Part shown: positions 57,515 to 64,000 of the stretch, piece after piece
How the letters are laid out: every line of letters starts with the position of its first letter
Position numbering within the stretch: the stretch's first letter is position 1
NCBI RefSeq assembly: GCF_017573505.1
Contig: NZ_JAGEOJ010000012.1
Coordinates: 124,001 to 188,000, forward strand
Source of the DNA: Actinomadura barringtoniae
GTDB lineage: Bacteria; Actinomycetota; Actinomycetes; Streptosporangiales; Streptosporangiaceae
Direction: 5' to 3'
DNA: 64,000 nt
The notes under the pieces: model-generated
Told to the model about the DNA's origin: nothing
The model's database searches: none
What the model saw: only the letters and a program-made list of their open reading frames with translations
Translations under genes and position numbers: made by a program

Positions 57515-57976
57515 ATGCGTACGCGTGTCTCGGCCGTGGTGCTCACGGGGGTGGCGGCGCTGCTGACCACGACGGCCCTCACCGGCATCGGCTCGGCGGC
57601 TCAGGCGAAGGACCGGCCGTGCGGCCGCCCGGTGTCGACGAGCGGCACGACCGCCCTCGGGACCACCTGGACGCTCAAGTCGATGTACGACGACGACGGC
57701 CCGGCGGCGCACCCGCTGGTGGCCGGTGAGGAGTTCGAGATCAACACCCAGGTCGCCGGCCAGCACTGGGCCGTGACCTTCTCCGACAACGGCACGATCT
57801 TCTTCAACAACCCCGACGACGTCTCCACCCCGACCGGGATCCGCGAGGTCCACCCGAACCCGGTCAACCGCGGCCAGTCCAACCACATGGCCGTCCACGC
57901 GGTCCGCAGCGACGGCGCCGAGGTCATCGACGCCGCCGTCGACCTCGCCCCGCCGCCGCCCCGCTGCGCGGCCTGA
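57515..57976 (+). CDS. Small secreted protein
   Basis: 153 residues. ATG 57515 follows GGGGGA at 7 bases. Sec signal peptide VSAVVLTGVAALLTTTALTGIGSAAQA. The mature 120 residues are mostly beta (WTLKSMYDDDG, VAGEEFEINTQVAGQHWAVTFSDNGTIFFNN), with two Cys at the ends that may pair and a Pro-rich tail. No family recognised; similar small immunoglobulin-like exported proteins are frequent in actinomycetes. Own terminator follows. Confidence 0.82.
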   Translation: MRTRVSAVVLTGVAALLTTTALTGIGSAAQAKDRPCGRPVSTSGTTALGTTWTLKSMYDDDGPAAHPLVAGEEFEINTQVAGQHWAVTFSDNGTIFFNNPDDVSTPTGIREVHPNPVNRGQSNHMAVHAVRSDGAEVIDAAVDLAPPPPRCAA

Positions 57977-57988
57977 CCGCACAAGACC

Positions 57989-58018
57989 GGCGCCCGGCAG
58001 AAACCTCCGCCGGGCGCC
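57989..58018 (+). terminator. Terminator after the small secreted protein gene
   Basis: GGCGCCCGGC (57989-57998) pairs with GCCGGGCGCC (58009-58018) around a 10-base loop, 12 bases past the stop. Confidence 0.82.
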
Positions 58019-58073
58019 ATCCACCCCACCGAACCACCCCGCCCCGCCGATCTCGAGCCGTTAGTGTCCGGCC

Positions 58074-59075
<1,002 letters not shown>

Positions 59076-59112
59076 GCGATGAATTTTGCGGGGGCGGGTG
59101 GTCTGAACGGGC

Positions 59113-59706
59113 ATGAGTGAGAACGAGAGTGGAGTGAGCGCGCCCATCCGGCTGTACATGTCGATGTCCCTCGACGGATTCATCGCCGGGCCGGACGATC
59201 GGGCGGGGCAGGAGCTGGGGCGGGACGGCGGGCGGCTGTTCAACTGGCTGGACGACCGGATGTCCGATGGGCCGAACGGTCAGGTGTACCGGGAGGCACT
59301 GGCGACGGGGGCGGTGATCTCGGGGCGGCGGACGTTCGAGCTGGCCGGGCGGTGGCAGGGCGACCATCACGACGGCGTGCCCATCTTCGTACTGACCAGC
59401 CACGTCGAGGAGGGGGACGTGCCGCCGGGGAGCGCGCGGTTCGTCACGGACGTTGAGGAGTGCGTGGCGCGGGCCAAGGAGGCGGCGGGCGACCGGCCTG
59501 TGATGGTGCACGGCGCCGGGGCCGCGCAGTCGCTGCTCCGGGCCGGGCTACTGGACGAGATGGAGATTCATCTTGTGCAGGTTCTGCTGGGCGGCGGACG
59601 CCCGCTGTTCGAGGCGCTCGGTCCCGGACATGTGGACCTTGAGTTGGTCCGGTCGATTCAGGGGCGCGACGTGACTCACATGCGCTATCGCGTCCTACCC
59701 CGTTGA
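59113..59706 (+). CDS. Dihydrofolate reductase-family (RibD C-terminal-like) protein
   Basis: 197 residues. RLYMSMSLDGFIAGPDDRAGQELGRDGGRLFNWL, ISGRRTFELAGRW, VFVLTSHVEEGDVPPGSARFVTD, MVHGAGAAQSLLRAGLLDEMEIHLVQVLLGGGRPLFE are the familiar segments of these NADPH-linked reductases. A second member of the same family lies at 35903-36487, but they differ greatly. Overlaps the convergent GNAT gene by 12 bp. Substrate unknown. Confidence 0.9.
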   Translation: MSENESGVSAPIRLYMSMSLDGFIAGPDDRAGQELGRDGGRLFNWLDDRMSDGPNGQVYREALATGAVISGRRTFELAGRWQGDHHDGVPIFVLTSHVEEGDVPPGSARFVTDVEECVARAKEAAGDRPVMVHGAGAAQSLLRAGLLDEMEIHLVQVLLGGGRPLFEALGPGHVDLELVRSIQGRDVTHMRYRVLPR

Positions 59707-60336
59707 GCGGCCGAAGAGCGGGAGGCAGGGAACCAGGCCGTCGATCTGGGCGGGGACCGTTCGGTGCTGCTTCCAGCGGTCGCGGTCCAGCTTGAAGCGC
59801 TGCTCGTAGCCGAGGGAGTCGCGTACGCGGGTGCGGACGAGGCCGTTGGACTCGTAGCCGAGCTTGCGCGAGACCGCGTTGGAGGCGGGGTTGTCGGTGA
59901 TCGCCGCGGTGACCGCCGATTCGGCGCCAAGGCCGGTGAACGCGAGTTCGAGCGCTGCGGCGCGCATTTCCGTGCCGATGCCCTGGCCCTGGAAGCGCCG
60001 ACCCAGCCATGAGCCGGTACTGACTTCATTGAGGAGGGCGAAGTCCCTGCCGATGATGTCCTGAACACCGACGACCTCGTTGTCGAGGAAGACCACGAGC
60101 TGGAGGTTCCAGTCGTGGGGCGTCCAGTCGGCCAGCAGGCGCCAGTGGAACTGCATGACGCTGCGGGCTCGTTCAGCGGGCGGCAGGTCGGTCCAGGGCA
60201 CGGCGAACGGCATCTTGTCCGGGTCGTGCACGCCTTCGGTCGACAGCTGGGCGAGCGCGTCGAGCTCCGCGAGCGTCGGCAGCCGCAGTTCCAGCCGGGG
60301 TGTACGCAACGTCAGCTCGAACAAAGGCCAGTGCAT
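59695..60336 (-). CDS. GNAT-family N-acetyltransferase
   Basis: 213 residues. GNAT fold: TPRLELRLPTLAELDALAQL, VVGVQDIIG, acetyl-CoA loop LGRRFQGQGIGTEMRAAALELAF, AITDNPASNAVSRKLGYESNG. RimJ/RimL-like subgroup (protein or antibiotic amino groups). ATG at 60336 lacks a strong Shine-Dalgarno site. Next upstream on the same strand is an amidohydrolase remnant. Confidence 0.92.
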   Translation of the reverse strand: MHWPLFELTLRTPRLELRLPTLAELDALAQLSTEGVHDPDKMPFAVPWTDLPPAERARSVMQFHWRLLADWTPHDWNLQLVVFLDNEVVGVQDIIGRDFALLNEVSTGSWLGRRFQGQGIGTEMRAAALELAFTGLGAESAVTAAITDNPASNAVSRKLGYESNGLVRTRVRDSLGYEQRFKLDRDRWKQHRTVPAQIDGLVPCLPLFGRSTG

Positions 60337-60387
60337 GCTCCATCTTCGGTGGCCGGCCGGGTGAAGCCCAACAGGTTTTCGCGCCGG

Positions 60388-60534
60388 TCACGCCGGGACG
60401 TGCTCCGTTCCGGCGCACCAGACGCGGAGGATGTCGCGGGTGGCGCGGATGTCGGCGACCGGGTCCGAGCCGAGCAGGACCAGGTCGGCTCGGAGGCCCG
60501 GCTCGATGGCGCCGCGGTCGGTGGCCATCCGCCA
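60388..60534 (-). pseudogene. C-terminal fragment of an amidohydrolase
   Basis: About 48 codons: MATDRGAIEPGLRADLVLLGSDPVADIRATRDILRVW and a short end. The GxIExGxxADLVLLxxDPxxDI block is the standard C-terminal signature of imidazolonepropionase-like amidohydrolases; all metal-binding parts are missing. Upstream it runs without sense into the gap before the oxidoreductase stop. A gene relic left by deletion. Confidence 0.75.
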
Positions 60535-60571
60535 CTCCACCCCTCTTCCCGCGCTTAGGCCCACCCTCGCA

Positions 60572-61540
60572 TCAACCTCGATCGGGGACGACGACCACCC
60601 GCGGGCCGGACTCGGCGGCTGCGGCCCATGCCTCGGCGACCTTCGACAGCGGGTAGGCGCGGGTCGGGACCTGGACACGGCCGTCGCAGATCATCTCCAC
60701 GTAGGCGGGGATCTGGGAGAGGGCGTCGGCGGGCGAGACCGAGCCCGCGCCGCTGCCGCTGATCCGGAACTTGCGGCTGCGCAGCAACGACGCGGGAACG
60801 GCCGCCGACTCCCCCGCGCCCGAGCCGATCTGCACGAAGCTGATGTCTGTGGCGTCGCTCTTCTGCCGCGTCAGGGCGTGGAACGCGACCTCGGCGGGCC
60901 CGCCCCACACCAGGTCGAGGACGAGGCTTGGCGCCGTGTCGCCGAGAGCCGTCGTCAGCGCGTCCGCGTCGGTGCCTTGGTCTCCGGTGAACGCCACAGT
61001 GTCGGCGCCGGCGGCGATGGCGCGTTCCAGACCGGCGGGATTGCGGCCGACGCCGATCACCCTCGTCGCGCCGAGCAGGCGGGCGTTCTGAACGGCCAGG
61101 TAGCCGGCCGTTCCGGTCACGCCGAGGACCAGGACCGTGCCGAGCTCCTCGACCTCCGCGGACCGCGCGCGTAGCGGCAGCCAGGTGGACAGGCCCGGGT
61201 TGATGCCGCCCGCGACCGGCTCGGGCGCGGCGCCCTCGGCCAGCGGGAAGCGCGCCCGCAGCGGCGCCGCCATCCGTTCGGCGAGCGTGCCGTACGGGTC
61301 CTGAACGAAGCCGGTGTAGACGAGCCGGCCTTCCGGGGTGCGCGCCACCGCGTCCAGGCCGGGGACCAGCGGGTAGGCGCCGGCGCTCGAGTAGTGCGAT
61401 CCACTGGCGATGGAACGGGTCGCCGGGTGGATGCCCGCGGCGACCATGTCGACCAGGCCGTGGCGCTCACCGACGACCGGCTCGTCGAAGTCGCCGTGTT
61501 CCGGTACGGCTCCGGCCGAGTGCATGATCGCTGCCTTCAT
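60572..61540 (-). CDS. MDR-family oxidoreductase (quinone reductase-like)
   Basis: 322 residues. MKAAIMHSAGAVPEHGDFDEP opens the GroES-like domain; Rossmann part VLVLGVTGTAGYLAVQNARLLGATRVIGVGRN, LVLDLVWGGPAEVAFHAL. No zinc ligands. NADPH-dependent reductase of unknown substrate; SYSSAG and Gly-rich SGSGAG areas are unusual. TetR gene lies 131 bp upstream on the same strand. Confidence 0.9.
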   Translation of the reverse strand: MKAAIMHSAGAVPEHGDFDEPVVGERHGLVDMVAAGIHPATRSIASGSHYSSAGAYPLVPGLDAVARTPEGRLVYTGFVQDPYGTLAERMAAPLRARFPLAEGAAPEPVAGGINPGLSTWLPLRARSAEVEELGTVLVLGVTGTAGYLAVQNARLLGATRVIGVGRNPAGLERAIAAGADTVAFTGDQGTDADALTTALGDTAPSLVLDLVWGGPAEVAFHALTRQKSDATDISFVQIGSGAGESAAVPASLLRSRKFRISGSGAGSVSPADALSQIPAYVEMICDGRVQVPTRAYPLSKVAEAWAAAAESGPRVVVVPDRG

Positions 61541-61671
61541 CCCGGTCTCCTTGTCTGGGGCTGATCGAACGCTCCATCAGGATGGCCGAGCGGGCCCGCC
61601 CGGCGAGGGAAGATCGTTCGCGCGGCCAGCGTCGGCCAGGCTCGTGCTGAAGGCCCAGGTCGGTGGGCGGG

Positions 61672-62307
61672 TCAGTCCTCGCTTGCGGCTCGATCCTCGT
61701 CGTCGGCTCGGGTGAGGGAACGGATGACGGGTCGCATCAGCTCCACGACGCGTTCGGGATCGGCGGCGGCCAGGTGGTCGAGCCGGATCAGGTGGCGGCC
61801 GACGGCGACGCCGATCAGGACCGCGCTCACCACATCGGCACGCAGGTCGGCGTCCTCGCCGGCATCCGCGCCGCCCGCGTCCGCGTCCTCGCTCGCTTCA
61901 GCGGCTTCGGCGATGGCGCGACTGAGGGCCTCCTTGTGCATACGGGAGGACGTGTGGACCTCGCGGGCCGCTTCGGGGTGGGTGAGCATCGAGCGCAGGA
62001 CGGCCAGCGACTCGACCGGCTGGTCGGCGAGCGAGCCGTAGAGGCGTTCGAGCAGTTGCTCGGCGACCTCCTCGGCGGTGCCGGCGGTCAGCGGTGGCGC
62101 GGGCGACCCGGCGGCCTGGGCGAAGAGGCGTTCCTTGCTGCCGAAGTAGTGCATGACCAGTCCGGGATCCACGTTCGCGGCGGTCGCCACCGCGCGGATC
62201 GTCGTGCGGTCGTAGCCGGACTCGGCGAACAGCCTGCGCGCCTGCTCCAGAATCCGGGCCTCGGTGTTGCGGCGCTGCTCGGCCCGCGACGGACGAAGAT
62301 CACCCAC
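61672..62307 (-). CDS. TetR-family transcriptional regulator
   Basis: 211 residues. RILEQARRLFAESGYDRTTIRAVATAANVDPGLVMHYFGSKERLFAQA is a typical HTH; the C-terminal part carries an acidic Asp/Ala-rich loop (EASEDADAGGADAGEDADLR) and acidic end. Divergent from the SnoaL-like gene with TTGAAC repeats between; also upstream of the MDR gene on the same strand. Regulates one or both. Confidence 0.9.
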   Translation of the reverse strand: MGDLRPSRAEQRRNTEARILEQARRLFAESGYDRTTIRAVATAANVDPGLVMHYFGSKERLFAQAAGSPAPPLTAGTAEEVAEQLLERLYGSLADQPVESLAVLRSMLTHPEAAREVHTSSRMHKEALSRAIAEAAEASEDADAGGADAGEDADLRADVVSAVLIGVAVGRHLIRLDHLAAADPERVVELMRPVIRSLTRADDEDRAASED

Positions 62308-62351
62308 GGGCTCATTCTACGGGTGTTGACCGGGGCCGCGATTTCGTTCTA

Positions 62352-62387
62352 CGTTCGTTGAACCAGTCATTGAACGACCGTTGAACG
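62352..62387. promoter_or_regulatory. TTGAAC repeats in the TetR/SnoaL-like promoter
   Basis: TTGAAC occurs at 62358, 62370 and 62381 (steps of 12 and 11 bp, about one helical turn), with CGTTC on the left forming partial dyads with GAACG. Candidate TetR operator 14-50 bases before the SnoaL-like start. Confidence 0.65.
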
Positions 62388-62400
62388 AAGGGGCCCGCCA

Positions 62401-62826
62401 ATGCACAACGACCCGATCGAAGTCCTGGAGCGGCGGCGCGCGGCACTCGTGGCCCGCGACATGGACGCGTTCGTCGACCTGTTCGTGGAGGACGCCGTCA
62501 TCGAGATGCCGTTCCACGTCGAAGGGCAAGGCCTGCCCGACCGGCTCGAAGGCCGCGAGGCGATCCGCGCGTTCTCCGCCAGGACACGCGACATGCCGTT
62601 CGAGATCACCGACCTGGAGACCCGCGCCCTGCACCGGACCGCCGACCCCGAGGTGGTCGTCCTCGAACTCACCACGGTCGGACGCATGGCGACGACGGGC
62701 GAGGACTTCACGGTGCCCTGCATCCAGGTCTTCCGGATCCGCGACGGCCGGATCGTGCTCTTCCGCGACTACGTGGCCGCGCAGGCACTGCCGGCCGAGT
62801 TGAATTCCTCGCTGCACCGGCGATGA
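62401..62826 (+). CDS. SnoaL-like/NTF2-fold protein
   Basis: 141 residues. VLERRRAALVARDMDAFVDLFVEDAVIEMPFHVEGQGLPDRLEGREAIRAFSA, then four strands ending FRIRDGRIVLFRDYVAAQAL: the cone-shaped SnoaL/ketosteroid-isomerase fold. Such proteins are small isomerases, hydrolases or binding proteins. Probably under control of the divergent TetR gene. Confidence 0.88.
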   Translation: MHNDPIEVLERRRAALVARDMDAFVDLFVEDAVIEMPFHVEGQGLPDRLEGREAIRAFSARTRDMPFEITDLETRALHRTADPEVVVLELTTVGRMATTGEDFTVPCIQVFRIRDGRIVLFRDYVAAQALPAELNSSLHRR

Positions 62827-63140
62827 GTTTCGGGTGGTCCGCCGGTCTACCCCTGTGAAAGCGAACGAGCCGGCAGATAGAGGGAGCAGCCACCCGACGT
62901 ACGATGTGGATCACCCCGCGCAGCGGCCGTCCGCGGCCCGACTGTCGGGTACGTCACACTCTCCCGGCCCGGGCCGCGGACCAGCCAGAACTGTCAGACC
63001 CCCCAGGAATACTCCGAAACCTGACGGGGTTTAATCGCTCGCAAAGTGTCAGTCGCTGCAGTAATTTTGCCGCGTACCCACCCAAGACCCCACTCGGTCC
63101 TTACTGCCCGCGTGCCCGGGCCCGACGATTGGAAGAGACT
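62827..63140. promoter_or_regulatory. Intergenic region upstream of the MFS gene
   Basis: 314 bp. No convincing gene. CTGTCAG (62992-62998) and CCTGACGGG (63021-63029) form a weak dyad; AGTAATTTTGCCGCGTAC (63060-63077) is the most A/T-rich part and may be promoter. A GGCCGTCCGCGGCCCG/CGGGCCGCGGACC (62927-62980) inverted repeat may terminate the SnoaL-like transcript. Confidence 0.5.
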
Positions 63141-64000
63141 TTGACCGCCCCTGCGTCCCAACAGGTGACCGACGGGCCACCCGAGGCGACCGGCTCATCC
63201 GGAGGCCTCGATCGCGGCGTGCTCGCGGTGGCCATGGTCGTCGTGCTCGGCGCCATCATGTCCATCCTTGACGTGACGGTCGTCAACGTGGCGATCAACG
63301 ACCTCGCCAAGGAGTTCCAGACCCCGCTGTCGACCATCCAGTGGGTGGCGACCGGTTACACCCTGGCGCTCGCCACCGTGATTCCGATCACAGGCTGGGC
63401 CTCGGCCCGTTTCGGCACCAAGCGCCTCTACATGATCTCGATCACGCTCTTCGTGCTCGGTTCGATGCTGGCGGGCCTCGCCTGGTCCGCCGAGTCGCTG
63501 ATCGCCTTCCGCGTCCTGCAGGGCCTGGGCGGCGGCATGATCATGCCGGCCGGCATGACGATCCTGACCCAGGCCGCGGGCCCGAGCCGCGTCGGCCAGG
63601 TCATGAGCGTCGTCGGCATCCCGATGCTGCTCGGACCGATCCTCGGCCCGATCATCGGCGGCTACCTGGTCGACGACGTGTCCTGGCGCTGGATCTTCTT
63701 CATCAACCTGCCCATCGGCATCGTCGCGCTGTTCGCCTCGGCGAAGATCCTGAAGAAGGACAGCCCGCAGCGCGGTGAGCGGCTGGACATTCTCGGGTTG
63801 ATCCTGCTGTCGCCGGGTCTGGCCTCACTGATCTACGGCCTGGCCAAGGGCGCCGAGCTGAAGAACTTCGGCAAGACCGAGGCGCTCCTGCCCACCGTGA
63901 TCGGCGCCGTGCTGGTGATCGGCTTCGTGATCCGGGCACTGAACGCCAAGAGCCCGCTGATCGACCTGCGCCTGCTCAAGCGGCGTTCGGTGATGGCGGC
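63141..64000 (+). CDS. MFS drug efflux transporter, DHA2 (EmrB/QacA) type (C-terminus off the window)
   Basis: 286 codons visible, open at the window end. TTG 63141 after GGAAGAG; GTG at about 63162 is an alternative. First helix has VVVLGAIMSILDVTVVNVAINDL (motif D1 of 14-TMS drug exporters); then STIQWVATGYTLALA, motif A in GWASARFGTKRLYM, motif C GIPMLLGPILGPIIGGYLVD, DVSWRWIFFINLPIGI. A proton-driven efflux pump; substrate unknown. It has its own upstream region of 314 bp. Confidence 0.92.
   Translation, partial: MTAPASQQVTDGPPEATGSSGGLDRGVLAVAMVVVLGAIMSILDVTVVNVAINDLAKEFQTPLSTIQWVATGYTLALATVIPITGWASARFGTKRLYMISITLFVLGSMLAGLAWSAESLIAFRVLQGLGGGMIMPAGMTILTQAAGPSRVGQVMSVVGIPMLLGPILGPIIGGYLVDDVSWRWIFFINLPIGIVALFASAKILKKDSPQRGERLDILGLILLSPGLASLIYGLAKGAELKNFGKTEALLPTVIGAVLVIGFVIRALNAKSPLIDLRLLKRRSVMA

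Overview
The window is about 71-73% G+C by eye, with strong third-position GC bias, many GTG and TTG starts, and actinobacterial gene families: an ATPase/XRE-DUF5753/DUF397 trio, F420-dependent luciferase-like oxidoreductase, SigJ/ECF41 sigma factor, HxlR, MarR and QsdR-like regulators, and many TetR genes beside their targets. It looks like chromosomal DNA of a filamentous actinomycete, most likely Streptosporangiales (Actinomadura-like) or a close relative; the genus is inferred. No rRNA, tRNA, CRISPR array, transposase or phage gene was seen.

1-9.1 kb: a partial SPFH/Band 7 coiled-coil protein; an LLM oxidoreductase; a TetR-VOC pair with two operators; then a cobalamin salvage operon, a B12 riboswitch followed by btuF, btuC, btuD and cbiZ and a strong terminator; then a coiled-coil protein with a small Cys4 motif.

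9.1-20.8 kb: an acyl-CoA synthetase; two translationally close membrane-anchored extracytoplasmic proteins (a VWA protein and a solute-binding-like protein); then a leucine/isovalerate-type catabolic operon (acyl-CoA carboxylase beta and biotin subunits, HMG-CoA lyase, acyl-CoA dehydrogenase) with a divergent TetR repressor and twin GTTAAC operators.

20.8-41.7 kb: small regulator-target modules, mostly divergent pairs with palindromic operators (SDR/TetR, MFS/LysR, hydrolase-MBL/MarR, ECF41 sigma/LUD protein), a 980-aa membrane receptor-like protein, the ATPase/XRE/DUF397 trio with a Shine-Dalgarno sequence in a hairpin loop, a lipase with a TetR gene, a beta-propeller exported protein, and a decarboxylase-hydrolase fusion.

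41.7-53.7 kb: the most plastic region. It holds a deletion scar that joins two decapitated divergent genes, a roughly 1,166-residue protein of unknown function split by a one-base slip in a G6 run, a decayed HflX-like fragment, and a 1,078-aa STAND NTPase (helical N-terminus, NACHT, leucine-rich repeats) of the type now linked to bacterial immunity. A TetR/quinone-oxidoreductase pair and a DUF4419 protein follow.

53.7-64 kb: DUF4097 protein, NlpC/P60-like protein, epoxide hydrolase, methyltransferase/HxlR pair with a 13-bp inverted repeat, small secreted protein, a beta-propeller-like protein with a (GD)8 repeat, DHFR-like reductase, GNAT, an amidohydrolase remnant, an MDR oxidoreductase, a TetR/SnoaL-like pair, and the start of a DHA2-type MFS efflux pump that runs off the end.
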